The notes beneath the pieces are model-generated. The model ran no database searches, was not told the DNA's origin, and was given only the letters and a program-made list of their open reading frames with translations. A DNA stretch of 64,000 nucleotides, from NCBI GenBank assembly GCA_018823325.1, contig JAHJIJ010000019.1:62001-126000 (forward strand). Reading direction: 5' to 3'. The DNA is from Alphaproteobacteria bacterium (GTDB lineage: Bacteria > Pseudomonadota > Alphaproteobacteria > Sphingomonadales > Sphingomonadaceae). Shown here in pieces: positions 52,162-60,701 of the stretch. The number at the start of each line of letters is the position of its first letter. Position 1 is the first letter of the stretch. Both the position numbers and the translations under genes were made by a program.

Positions 52162-54693
52162 ATGAACATCCGTATTCTCGCGCTGGCCACGGCCAGCCTC
52201 GCCTCGCTCGCAGCCACCCAGGCCCATGCCGAGGCGGAGGCCGATGGCGCTAATATTATCGTCACCGCGCAGCTGCGCGAGCAGGACCCCATCGACGTGC
52301 CGATGGCGCTCTCTGCCATCAGCGCCGAGGAGTTGGATCGCTTCGGGCTGCAGGAATTCGATGAACTCTCGCGCTTCGTGCCCGGCTTCGTCGTGCAGAA
52401 CCAGTCGCCGAACAATCCCGGCTTCGTGATGCGCGGCATCACCTCGGACAGCGGCGCCGCGACGACCGAGCCGCGCGTCTCCGTCTATCAGGACGGCGTC
52501 TCCATCTCCAAGTCGCGCGGCTCCTATGTGGAGCTGTTCGATGTCGAGCGGGTGGAGATCGCGAAGGGGCCGCAGTCCACGCTTTATGGACGTGGCGCGC
52601 TGATCGGCGCAGTGAACGTGATCCAGAACAAGGCTAATCCCGATGCAATCGAGGGGGCAGCCGGGGTCTCCTACGGCAATCATGAGAGCTTCATGGCCGA
52701 GGCGATGCTGAACGCACCGGTCGGCGAGAATGTCGCCGTGCGTCTCTCCGGCCGCATCCGCCAGCGCGATGGTTATGTCGAGAACCTGCTGGGCGGCGCC
52801 GATTTCGACTCGGCCGACACCAAGGCCATTCGCGGCGCCATTCATGCCGGCAGCGGCGGCTTCACGTTCGATCTTATCGGCAATTATCAGGAGGACAGCC
52901 CGGCAGGCACCTCCTTCAAGTCGATTGCCTATAACCCGACCGACCCGACGACCGGTGCGGTGATCGGCGACCGGGGCCGCAACAGCGGCGCGGCGCTGGC
53001 AACCCCCGCTGGCTTTGAAGGCGGGCGCCCGCTCGGGCTGGAGCGCGATGTGTGGGGTGTCACCGGCATCGCCAGTCTGGAGCTGGACGATCGCTTCAAG
53101 CTGACCTCCATCACCGCCTATCGCCGCTTCAGCTCGCTGGAGATTTTCGATGCTGACGGCATCTCGCTGCCGATCCTGACGGCAGCCGAGGATGCGCGCG
53201 GCAAGCAGTTCAGTCAGGAGCTGCGGCTGGCTTATGAGGCTGGCCCGCTCACGGCCTTCGTTGGCGCGAGCTACTTCCATGAGGATGGCTCGCAGCGCAC
53301 GCCCGCGCAGTTCGATGAGCGCATGACGCTGGCGCGCCTCTCCGGCGCGCTCAATGGCGGCGGCGCCATTCCCGGCCGTCCTGCCACTGATCCTGCTCCG
53401 GCTGCGCTGTTCGCCAACACGGCCTTTGCCGGCCAGCTTCTGCAAGGCGTGGCGGGTGCCTATGGCGTTGCGCTGGATGCTGCGCTGGCGCAGGCGATTG
53501 CCGCCAACCTTAAGAGCAGCCATCTGGAAACCAGCACCAACAGCGCGCGCACGAATGCCGTCGATCTGTTCGGAGACGTGACATTGCGCGTTGCCGAGCA
53601 GTTCGAGCTGGGCGCGGGCCTTCGCTACACGCATGACGACAAGCGCAGCAGCTATACCGCTGCCGTGCTCAACGGTCGCTCCATCCTCGGCGGCTTCATT
53701 GGCGCGCTCGGTCTGGCCGAGCCGCTCCGTACCGGCCTGCTGCAGGGGCTCGCTGCCCCCGGCGCCGCGACGATCCCGCCTTCGGCTGCCTATCCGGTGC
53801 CGCTCTTCGGCCTGGGCGCGCAGCCGACCGCAAACAATGGCGACATCGCCGAGGCGGACCATAAGGACAGCGGCTTCTCATGGCGCATCACTGCACGGTA
53901 CATCGCCGGGCCGGACAGCAGCATCTATGCCGCTTATGCGCGTGGACGCCGACCCGAGATTCTCTCGCCACGCGGCCCCGGCGCGCCCTTTGGTGCTGCC
54001 GGCTTCAACGTGCTGCCGTCCGAAACGGTCGACAGTTTCGAGATCGGTGCCAAGACGGCCCTGATGGACCGCACGCTGTTCGTGGATGGCGCGGTCTTCT
54101 TCTACCAGTATGAGAATTTCCAGACGACCGAGCAGCAAGGCACGCAGTTCATCACGACCAATGCCGGCAAGGCGGAAAGCTACGGCTTCGAGGGGCAGGT
54201 TCGCTGGGTGCCCAATGACATGTTCAGCCTCTTCGCCACTTATGGCTACAGTCATGGCCGCTTCAAGACCGGCGTGCGGGATGGCAACCGCTTCCGCCTG
54301 AGTCCGGATCACAGCGCCTCGCTTGGCACGATCGTGACGGTGCCCGCCGGGCCGGGGCGGATCAGCTTCTCGCCCAGCGTCACCGTGCAGTCGCGCATCT
54401 TCTTCGATGACGACAATGATCGGACGGACCTTCAGCAGCCCCCGGCCGCCCTGGTCGCCGATAATATCCAGGACGAGTATCAGGATGGCTATGCACTCGT
54501 GAATGCCCGTCTTGGCTATGAAGCGGCTGACGGCGGCTGGCGGGTCGAGGCCTTCGTCGAGAACCTGTTCGACAAGGAATACATCATGGATGCCGGCAAC
54601 ACGGGCGACAGCCTTGGTCTGCCGACCTTCATCGCGGGCGCGCCGCGCTACTACGGCATTGCCGCCAGCGTTCGCTTCGGAGGTGTACGGTGA
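52162..54693 (+). CDS. TonB-dependent outer-membrane receptor
   Basis: The 843-residue protein has a signal peptide (to about residue 22, QAHA), the plug (NIIVTAQLREQDPIDVPMALSAI, then GFVMRGITSD, VYQDGVSISKSRGSYVELFDVERVEIAKGPQSTLYGRGALIGAVNVI) and a beta-barrel ending in ASVRFGGVR. Its stop overlaps the PhoD start, so uptake and phosphatase are coupled. It belongs to the large sphingomonad receptor class with IxAQ(K/L)RE-type plugs. It probably imports a phosphorus-containing or phosphodiester compound, judged only from the partner. Confidence 0.93.
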   Translation: MNIRILALATASLASLAATQAHAEAEADGANIIVTAQLREQDPIDVPMALSAISAEELDRFGLQEFDELSRFVPGFVVQNQSPNNPGFVMRGITSDSGAATTEPRVSVYQDGVSISKSRGSYVELFDVERVEIAKGPQSTLYGRGALIGAVNVIQNKANPDAIEGAAGVSYGNHESFMAEAMLNAPVGENVAVRLSGRIRQRDGYVENLLGGADFDSADTKAIRGAIHAGSGGFTFDLIGNYQEDSPAGTSFKSIAYNPTDPTTGAVIGDRGRNSGAALATPAGFEGGRPLGLERDVWGVTGIASLELDDRFKLTSITAYRRFSSLEIFDADGISLPILTAAEDARGKQFSQELRLAYEAGPLTAFVGASYFHEDGSQRTPAQFDERMTLARLSGALNGGGAIPGRPATDPAPAALFANTAFAGQLLQGVAGAYGVALDAALAQAIAANLKSSHLETSTNSARTNAVDLFGDVTLRVAEQFELGAGLRYTHDDKRSSYTAAVLNGRSILGGFIGALGLAEPLRTGLLQGLAAPGAATIPPSAAYPVPLFGLGAQPTANNGDIAEADHKDSGFSWRITARYIAGPDSSIYAAYARGRRPEILSPRGPGAPFGAAGFNVLPSETVDSFEIGAKTALMDRTLFVDGAVFFYQYENFQTTEQQGTQFITTNAGKAESYGFEGQVRWVPNDMFSLFATYGYSHGRFKTGVRDGNRFRLSPDHSASLGTIVTVPAGPGRISFSPSVTVQSRIFFDDDNDRTDLQQPPAALVADNIQDEYQDGYALVNARLGYEAADGGWRVEAFVENLFDKEYIMDAGNTGDSLGLPTFIAGAPRYYGIAASVRFGGVR

Positions 54694-56345
54694 GGCTCGA
54701 TCGTCGCTCCGCGCTCGGCCTGATCGGCTCGGGCGCCGTTCTCCCCATCGGCGCGGTCCATGCCGCTACGCCGGCACGCGCCGCCTTCCGCCACGGCGTG
54801 GCCAGCGGCGATCCCACCGCCTCGGGCGCCATTCTCTGGACCCGCGTCACCCCCGCCGATCCGGCGCATGGCACGCCTATCCCGGTGACCTGGCATGTCG
54901 CCACGCAGCCCGAGGGCAAGCCGGTGGAAAGCGGTGAGAGCGAAGCGCGGCCGGGCCGCGATTTCACGCTCAAGGTCGAGCCGCGCACATTGGCGCCGGG
55001 CCGCGATCACTGGTTCTGGTTCGAGCTGGCGGACGGCACCCGTTCGCCGGTGGGCCGCTTCCGCACGCTGCCTATGGGCAAGGCCGACGATCTCGTTCTC
55101 GCGGTGGCTTCTTGCCAGCTTTACCCCGGCGGCTTCTTCAATGCCTGGGATTCGCTTGCGAAGCGGGACCGGCTGGATGCCGTCATCCATCTGGGCGACT
55201 ATATCTATGAATATGGCGCGGAGAGCTATGGCGCGCAGATCGGCGCCAAGATCGGCCGGGTGCACGAGCCGGCGCATGAGATCGTGACGCTCGCCGATTA
55301 CCGCCAGCGTCATGCGCAGTACAAGAGCGACCCCATGCTGCAGGCCGCGCATGCCCGCGCGGCCTTCATCTGCGTGTGGGACGATCATGAGACGGCCAAC
55401 GATGCCTGGCTCCACGGGGCGCAAAACCATCAGACCGAGAGCGAAGGCTGGTGGCCGGTGCGCAAGGCCGCCGCGATGCAGGCCTATTTCGAATGGATGC
55501 CAATCCGCGATCCTCGGCCCGGCGAGCCGTGGGACGCGATCAACCGCAGCTTCGCTTTCGGCGATCTTGCGACCTTGCTGATGGTCGAGACGCGGCTGCT
55601 CGCCCGGTCGGAGCAGGCAGGCTTCAAGGGCGAAACCCCGTCTGCTGAGCAAATCACGTCGGTGCTTGCCGAGCGCAATGATCCCGCGCGGGAATTGCTG
55701 GGGGAGCCGCAGCGCGGCTGGATCGAACAGCAACTCGCCGCCTCGGTTCAGGCCGGCATGCCCTGGCAGATCATCGGCAATCAGGTGGTGATGGCGCGGG
55801 TCAATGGCCCCCAGCTTGCCAAGCTGTTCGGCGCGGAGAAAGCCGCTGCGATGACCGCGCAGCTCGCGCCCGCCATCCGAGCGCAGGTCGAGGCGTCGCA
55901 GCTTGGCTATCGCGCTGGCCTGCCGTTCAATCTGGACGCGTGGGATGGCTATCCGGCAGCGCGTGAGCGGCTCTATGCCAGCTTCCGCCGCGCCGGCGCG
56001 CAGCCGCTGGTGCTGGCGGGGGACAGTCACGCCTTCTGGGCGAACAATCTTGCCGATGAGGCGGGCGCGCCTGTCGGTGTCGAGTTCGGCACCAGCGCGA
56101 TCAGCAGCCCGTCGGTGGGCGATGCGCTCCCGGCGTTGCCGATCGGCGACCTGCTCACGCAGGCGAGCCCGGAGGTGGTGTTTTGCGATCAGCGATCAAA
56201 GGGCTATGTTCTGATCACGCTCACACGCGACAAGGCGGTGGCCGACTATGTCTCCGTCTCGACCATCCTGTCGCGGGACTATCAGGATAAATCCATTCGC
56301 CGGTTCGAGGTGATGGCGCAAGCACAGCCTCGCCGGCTGAGCTGA
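54690..56345 (+). CDS. phoD: PhoD-family alkaline phosphatase/phosphodiesterase, Tat-exported
   Basis: The 551-residue protein has a twin-arginine-like start (RLDRRSALGLIGSGAVLP), the PhoD N-terminal beta-sandwich (FRHGVASGDPTASGAILWTRVTP), and metal-site motifs AVASCQ, HLGDYIYEY, VWDDHE and LAGDSHAFW. It starts with GTG 54690, overlapping the receptor stop by four bases. PhoD enzymes use Ca and Fe to release phosphate from mono- and diesters in the periplasm. It is convergent with the histidine kinase gene, with four bases between stops. Confidence 0.92.
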   Translation: MRLDRRSALGLIGSGAVLPIGAVHAATPARAAFRHGVASGDPTASGAILWTRVTPADPAHGTPIPVTWHVATQPEGKPVESGESEARPGRDFTLKVEPRTLAPGRDHWFWFELADGTRSPVGRFRTLPMGKADDLVLAVASCQLYPGGFFNAWDSLAKRDRLDAVIHLGDYIYEYGAESYGAQIGAKIGRVHEPAHEIVTLADYRQRHAQYKSDPMLQAAHARAAFICVWDDHETANDAWLHGAQNHQTESEGWWPVRKAAAMQAYFEWMPIRDPRPGEPWDAINRSFAFGDLATLLMVETRLLARSEQAGFKGETPSAEQITSVLAERNDPARELLGEPQRGWIEQQLAASVQAGMPWQIIGNQVVMARVNGPQLAKLFGAEKAAAMTAQLAPAIRAQVEASQLGYRAGLPFNLDAWDGYPAARERLYASFRRAGAQPLVLAGDSHAFWANNLADEAGAPVGVEFGTSAISSPSVGDALPALPIGDLLTQASPEVVFCDQRSKGYVLITLTRDKAVADYVSVSTILSRDYQDKSIRRFEVMAQAQPRRLS

Positions 56346-56349
56346 CCGG

Positions 56350-57714
56350 TCAGTTCGGCTGCGGATCGCCGTTCGGGAGCCGGACGGTGACCCGCAGCCC
56401 GCCCGCCAATTCATTCTCGATGGCCAGTGTGCCGCCATGGCTCTCGGCCAGTGCCTTGACGATGGCGAGGCCCAGCCCGGCGCCGCCGCTGTGGCGCCCG
56501 CGCGAGGCCTCCACGCGCTCGAAAGCACCTGTCAGCCGATCGATTACGGCATCAGGCGCGCCGGGGCCGTCGTCAGTCACGACAAGCGTCGTCATGCTGC
56601 CCTCAACGCGCAGTGCGACTTGCGCCTGCGTCCCGTAGCGCACGGCATTGTCGATCAGATTGCCGAGGATGCGACGGAAGGCGAGCGGCGCGCAGCAGCA
56701 GGGCAGGGGTGTATCTGGTGCGCTCAGCGACACGGCATCGCCCGCTTCCCGGCGCAGGTCGACATAGGCCGCCGCTTCGGCCCGGGCATCGATGACCGGC
56801 GGCGCGGGTTCGGCGCCCGCATCCGTGCGCGCGAAGAGCAGAATGTCGTCCAGCAGCTTGCCCATATCCTCGATGTCGCCAATCGCGCGGTTGCGCTGGC
56901 GATCGTCCGGGATCAGGTCGGCGCGCAGCCGCAGGCGCGTGAGATAAGTGCGCAGATCATGGGCGATGGCGGCGAGCATTCGCGTGCGTTCACTCACCAG
57001 CCCGCTGATCTGGGCTTTCATGGCATTGAAGGCGCTGGCGAGCGTGCGCACTTCCCGCGCGCCGCTGGGTCGGGCGTCGGGCGCAGCGATGTCGTGCTGA
57101 AAGGCCTGTGTGGCCTGCGCCAGCCGCGCCATTGGCCGCACCACTTGCCAGAGCAGGGTGAAGAGGATGACCAGCAGGACCAATGCTGCCACTGCGCCGA
57201 CGATCACGGCGCGATCCGCCAGCGTCTGTAGCGCGCGGGGCGCCCGCTCTATGGCAATGACCTCGCCGGTCGAGAGACCCACCAGCGCGCGCACCGGCCC
57301 GCGGGGCGGCTCATCGGCGCGCAGCGGTCGAGCAAACAACGTGCCGTTGCGGACCTGCACATGGATGCAACGCCCGTCGAGCGCATCGGCATAGAGGCGG
57401 AAGCGCTCCTCCAGCCGTGGCGCCGGGCGGCGCCCGTCCGCTGCTGCTTCCCTCTCGTCTGGAAAGCCATCGAGCAGCGTCACGCTCGTGCCGCCGTGGC
57501 TTGCCGCCGCCGCGATGGCCGGGCGCAGCGCCTGCGGCGCTGCTTCCAGCGTCTCGGCGATTTCCCGTGCGTCCTGTGGATCGACCATGCGGAACATCAT
57601 CGGGCGGCCATCGGGCCAGCTCACCGCAAGGAAGATCGTGAGCAGCAGCGCGACAAGGCCGGTCAGCACCAGCGCGCTGATACGAAATAAGAGGCTGCCG
57701 AACAGTGCGCGCAT
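56350..57714 (-). CDS. Two-component sensor histidine kinase
   Basis: The 454-residue kinase has a first membrane helix near residues 10-32, a periplasmic domain of about 130 residues, a second helix near 170-190 and a HAMP region. The phosphoacceptor His is in AIAHDLRTYLTRLRLR, and ATP-binding G boxes are VTDDGPGAPD and GGAGLGLAIVKAL. It pairs with the response regulator one base upstream. The type is close to the OmpR-partner kinases of EnvZ style. The signal is unknown; nearby PhoD does not make it PhoR, since a PAS domain is missing. Confidence 0.92.
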   Translation of the reverse strand: MRALFGSLLFRISALVLTGLVALLLTIFLAVSWPDGRPMMFRMVDPQDAREIAETLEAAPQALRPAIAAAASHGGTSVTLLDGFPDEREAAADGRRPAPRLEERFRLYADALDGRCIHVQVRNGTLFARPLRADEPPRGPVRALVGLSTGEVIAIERAPRALQTLADRAVIVGAVAALVLLVILFTLLWQVVRPMARLAQATQAFQHDIAAPDARPSGAREVRTLASAFNAMKAQISGLVSERTRMLAAIAHDLRTYLTRLRLRADLIPDDRQRNRAIGDIEDMGKLLDDILLFARTDAGAEPAPPVIDARAEAAAYVDLRREAGDAVSLSAPDTPLPCCCAPLAFRRILGNLIDNAVRYGTQAQVALRVEGSMTTLVVTDDGPGAPDAVIDRLTGAFERVEASRGRHSGGAGLGLAIVKALAESHGGTLAIENELAGGLRVTVRLPNGDPQPN

Positions 57715-57715
57715 C

Positions 57716-58471
57716 TCAGCCGCCGCTCGTCTCGACAGTGGGTGCGAACAGATAGCCCCCGCCGCGCACGGTGCGGATCATGTCGGGATGCTTGGGGTCG
57801 TCGCCCAGCTTGCGGCGCAGGCGGCTCAACTGCACGTCGATGGTGCGGTCGAACGGCCCGGCATCGCGCCCGCGCGTCCAGTCGAGCAGTTGGTCGCGGG
57901 TCAGCACGCGCTGGGGATGATCGAGCAATGCAAGCAACAGGCTGAACTCGCCGCCGGTCAACTCCACCGACTGTCCCTGCGGATCGGAGAGTGCGCGCGA
58001 GCCGGCGTCGAGCGTCCAGCCGGAAAAGCGATAATGCCGTCCGCTGACGGGGGCCGGGCGGTGAGCCTCGCGCGTGCGGCGGAGCACGGCGCGCACCCGT
58101 GCGACCAGCTCGCGCGGATTGAAAGGCTTGGGCAGATAATCGTCCGCGCCGATCTCCAGCCCAAGAATGCGGTCGATGTCGTCGCCCTTGGCGGTGATCA
58201 TGATCACGGGCAGGCGCACCGGCGCATTATGCAGCCGCCGGCAGATGGAAAGCCCGTCTTCGCCGGGCAGCATGAGATCGAGCAGCACCAGATCGACACG
58301 GCGCCGCTCGATCAGCCGGTCCAGCTCCGTGCCGTTGCGGCAGCGGCCCACGTCATAACCCTCGCGCTCGAGCAGGTCGCCGACGAGATCGCGAATGTCG
58401 TCATCATCCTCCACCAGCGCGATGAAGGTGCTCGGCATGGGTGCCGGGGAGGGCAGGGGAGCGGACGACAT
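57716..58471 (-). CDS. OmpR-family response regulator
   Basis: The 251-residue protein has a receiver domain with the acidic pair EDDDD and phosphoacceptor Asp in LVLLDLMLPGEDG, then switch residues in MITAKG and PKPFNPREL. A winged-helix DNA-binding domain follows: GGEFSLLLALLDHPQRVLTRDQLLDWTRG, RTIDVQLSRLRRKLGDD, IRTVRGGGYLF. It is the first gene of the two-component operon, divergent from the small secreted protein at 58615. A start at residue 12 (MPSTFIAL) is possible, as the first residues are low-complexity. Confidence 0.93.
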   Translation of the reverse strand: MSSAPLPSPAPMPSTFIALVEDDDDIRDLVGDLLEREGYDVGRCRNGTELDRLIERRRVDLVLLDLMLPGEDGLSICRRLHNAPVRLPVIMITAKGDDIDRILGLEIGADDYLPKPFNPRELVARVRAVLRRTREAHRPAPVSGRHYRFSGWTLDAGSRALSDPQGQSVELTGGEFSLLLALLDHPQRVLTRDQLLDWTRGRDAGPFDRTIDVQLSRLRRKLGDDPKHPDMIRTVRGGGYLFAPTVETSGG

Positions 58472-58614
58472 GGCGACAGGTCACTCCAGCACGCCGCGCA
58501 TCTCAAGGGAAATCGCGCGGCTGTTACATTTCGTTGCGCTTCCTTACGCGCGGTTCGTGCCCGGCACATGGGCCGGGGCGAGACAGGTGCTCCCACAGCA
58601 AAGGAATGCTTCTC

Positions 58615-59187
58615 ATGTCCAAACGCAACATCCACCGCCTTGTCGGGGCCTGTGTCGCCGCCGCCACCGCCCTCGCCGTTACGCCGGTGCAGGCCCGTGA
58701 TCACGGCCGTGTCACAGTGGTTCGCGGCCCTTCCGGCGGCGGCTATATCGCCGGTCGCCATGTCTCCCGCGAGTCGGGCGAAACGCAGGTCACACGCGGC
58801 GCGCTGACCCGCAGCGGCCATGGCTATCGCCAGACGCGAACGACCAGCGCGGGCGATGGCACGGTCAGCAATCAGGTCGAGCGCCGCTATGCCAATGGCG
58901 CGAGCATGAGCCGCAGCGGATCGGTGACGCGCAATGACGATGGCTCGGTAAGCGCCAGCCGCTCGCGCACCGGGCCGGGCGGCAACAGCCGGTCGGGCTG
59001 GAGCACCATCTACCGCACCGATGATGGCTATACCGCCCAGCGCGGCGCCTCGACCTCCAATGGGCGAGGCTATTCGGCCAGCCGCGATGTCTCGGTGCAG
59101 GATGATCAGGTGACGGTCAATCGCAACGCCGTTACCAATTCCGGCCGGTCGGTCAGCAGCACGCGCACTTATCCGCGCGGCAATTGA
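58615..59187 (+). CDS. Secreted Ser/Arg/Gly-rich repetitive protein of unknown function
   Basis: The 190-residue protein has a signal peptide (MSKRNIHRLVGACVAAATALAVTPVQA). About 160 residues with almost no hydrophobic core follow, built from irregular units such as TRSGHGYRQTRTTSAGDGTVSN, DDGSVSASRSRTG and SNGRGYSASRDVS. The alternating Ser/Thr/Arg and Gly suggest a beta-rich or disordered extracellular fibre-like protein. AAGGA precedes ATG 58615. It is divergent from the two-component operon and 14 bases ahead of the EF-hand gene. I do not recognise a named family. Confidence 0.75.
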   Translation: MSKRNIHRLVGACVAAATALAVTPVQARDHGRVTVVRGPSGGGYIAGRHVSRESGETQVTRGALTRSGHGYRQTRTTSAGDGTVSNQVERRYANGASMSRSGSVTRNDDGSVSASRSRTGPGGNSRSGWSTIYRTDDGYTAQRGASTSNGRGYSASRDVSVQDDQVTVNRNAVTNSGRSVSSTRTYPRGN

Positions 59188-59201
59188 AGGAGTGTGCAGG
59201 C

Positions 59202-59639
59202 ATGAAACTCAAGCGTTTCCCCTCCCTTGCTTTCGCGACTGTTGCCGGGTTGTGCACGCTCGCTTTTCCCGCACAGGCGCAGGGCCAGCGCGACCCCGTG
59301 CAGATGCTCGAACGCGCGGACCTGAATGGCGATGGGCGCATCACCCGTGAGGAGCATCGTCAAGCCCGTGCACAAATGTTCGACCGGCTGGACCGGGACG
59401 GCAATGGCACTGTGACCCAATCGGATGCGCCCGGCGGCCTGTTTCGCCGCTCTGCCGGCGAGCGCTTCGCGTCCATCATCAAAAGGCTCGATGGCAATGG
59501 CGACGGGCGCCTCACTCGCGAGGAATTCATGAATGCTCCCGCGCCGGGGTTCGATCGTGCCGATAGCAATGGCGACAACGTGATTGACCGGGCTGAGCTG
59601 GCGGCCGCCCGCAATGCCGTGGCGGCGCGGCGCGAATAA
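59202..59639 (+). CDS. Secreted EF-hand calcium-binding protein
   Basis: The 145-residue protein has a signal peptide (to about residue 26, PAQAQ) and four EF-hand loops: DLNGDGRITREE, DRDGNGTVTQSD, DGNGDGRLTREE and DSNGDNVIDRAE. At least the first, third and fourth have the residues needed to bind Ca2+. ATG 59202 is used because upstream in-frame residues overlap the preceding gene's end. It probably acts with the repetitive secreted protein, as both are exported and adjacent; the exact role is unknown. Confidence 0.88.
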   Translation: MKLKRFPSLAFATVAGLCTLAFPAQAQGQRDPVQMLERADLNGDGRITREEHRQARAQMFDRLDRDGNGTVTQSDAPGGLFRRSAGERFASIIKRLDGNGDGRLTREEFMNAPAPGFDRADSNGDNVIDRAELAAARNAVAARRE

Positions 59640-59679
59640 CCTCTCAAGCCCGTTCTGCGGAACAAAGCTCCCGGATCAA

Positions 59680-59727
59680 TTAAGTTGACTAGGAAACTAA
59701 AACAATGCAGTTTCCTAGTCAACTTAA
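59680..59727 (+). promoter_or_regulatory. Double MarR operator: perfect 19-base inverted repeat
   Basis: The arms at 59680-59698 and 59709-59727 are perfect 19-base complements with a ten-base loop. Each arm holds its own 16-base dyad of the form AGTT-NN-CTAG-NN-AACT (59683-59698 and 59709-59724), the kind of site a MarR dimer binds. The two centres are 26 bases apart. The element ends 12 bases before the MarR start at 59740, and it lacks the T-run of a terminator for the EF-hand gene. Confidence 0.65.
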
Positions 59728-59739
59728 TGAGGGTGTTTC

Positions 59740-60201
59740 ATGCCATCGCGCAGACCGGTTTCAGATCTTACGGCGCATGTGGGCTTCTGGCTGCGCCTTG
59801 TGTCCAACCATGTGTCACATGCCTTCGCCGCGCGGTTGGCGGACCGGCACATCACGGTGGCGGAATGGAGTCTGATGCGTGCGCTCTATGATCGCGCGCC
59901 GACGCCGCCCAGCCGTATCGCCGATGAGATGGGCATGACCCGCGGCGCCATCACCAAGCTGGCAGACAGGCTGATCGCAAAGTCGCTGATCGTGCGGGAG
60001 GCCAGCGCCGATGACGGCCGCGCACAGACGCTGGCGCTGACGGAGCGTGGCGCTGCACTCGTGCCGGATCTTGCCGAGCTGGCCGATCGCAACGATGCCG
60101 CGTTCTTCGGCAGTCTTGCGGATGCAGACCGGGAGGCGCTGCAACGGATCCTCAGGACCTTGGCGGAACAGGGGCAGATGAAAGCCATGCCGATCGCCTG
60201 A
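59740..60201 (+). CDS. MarR-family transcriptional regulator
   Basis: The 153-residue protein has the MarR core: VAEWSLMRALYDRAPTPPSRIADEMGMTRGAITKLADRLIAKSLIVREASADDGRAQTLALTERG. It begins 12 bases after the double operator, so it is very likely autorepressed. The DUF1398 gene follows by 26 bases and is probably co-transcribed. The inducer is unknown. Confidence 0.92.
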   Translation: MPSRRPVSDLTAHVGFWLRLVSNHVSHAFAARLADRHITVAEWSLMRALYDRAPTPPSRIADEMGMTRGAITKLADRLIAKSLIVREASADDGRAQTLALTERGAALVPDLAELADRNDAAFFGSLADADREALQRILRTLAEQGQMKAMPIA

Positions 60202-60227
60202 GCGCGCTTGCCAAAAGGAGAAGCCCT

Positions 60228-60632
60228 ATGACCGATGATCAGAAGAGCGTTGCGCGTGCCTGCCTGGATGCGGCCGAGCAGGATGCCATGCCGTTTCCGG
60301 AGATTGTTGCGACATTGATCGGCGCGGGGTTCGAGGGTTATGCGATCGATCTGCGGCGAAGCACTGCCATTTACTATCTGCCCGACGGAGCCAGTGTCGA
60401 ACTGGCCGCGCGCAGAGTCGATTCCCCGGTCGCACCGGCGCTCGACAGCGCGGGCCTTCTGGCTGCCATTCGGGAGGCCCAGCAACAGGTGCCGGGCTAT
60501 TCCTATCTTGGCTTTTGCGAGAAAGCTGCCGTTGCGGGCTGTGCCAGCTACCATGTTTCATTCTCCGGCGCCCGTGCCCTGTATATCGGGCGCACCGGCG
60601 AAACGCATGTCGAACATTTTCCGGCGCCATGA
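60228..60632 (+). CDS. DUF1398 family protein
   Basis: The 134-residue protein has the DUF1398 pattern (FPEIVATLIGAGFEGYAIDLRRSTAIYYLPDG; a late FCEKAAVAGCASYHVSFSGARALYIGRTGE), as in E. coli YbcV. The function is unknown. The spacing to the MarR gene and an AAAGGAGAAG ribosome site support an intact gene in the MarR operon. The family often lies with MarR-type regulators, which is in line with a stress or detoxification role. Confidence 0.82.
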   Translation: MTDDQKSVARACLDAAEQDAMPFPEIVATLIGAGFEGYAIDLRRSTAIYYLPDGASVELAARRVDSPVAPALDSAGLLAAIREAQQQVPGYSYLGFCEKAAVAGCASYHVSFSGARALYIGRTGETHVEHFPAP

Positions 60633-60685
60633 TGCCTTGCGCTGACCGATGGTCGCACCATGCTGGACAAATGCGGTCTCGAATT

Positions 60686-60701
60686 ATATACCGGCCGATA
60701 T
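60686..60701 (+). promoter_or_regulatory. TetR operator copy 1, over the regulator's own start
   Basis: ATATACCGGCCGATAT (60686-60701) is a near-perfect palindrome. Two related copies lie at 61345-61358 and 61392-61407 (consensus TAYYGRYCGGTAY). It covers the preferred start codon ATG 60700 and an AT-rich -10-like TATATA (60685-60690), so binding would block initiation. The position also allows a leaderless transcript. Confidence 0.55.

Noticed and set aside
52129..56030. Two long minus-strand frames opposite the TonB receptor and phoD
   Set aside because: They are shadows of two well-supported plus-strand genes with signal peptides and family motifs.
56350..58471. PhoR/PhoB phosphate two-component system because of adjacent phoD
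   Set aside because: The kinase has a periplasmic domain plus HAMP and no PAS domain, unlike PhoR. It is convergent with phoD, so no regulatory link is shown.
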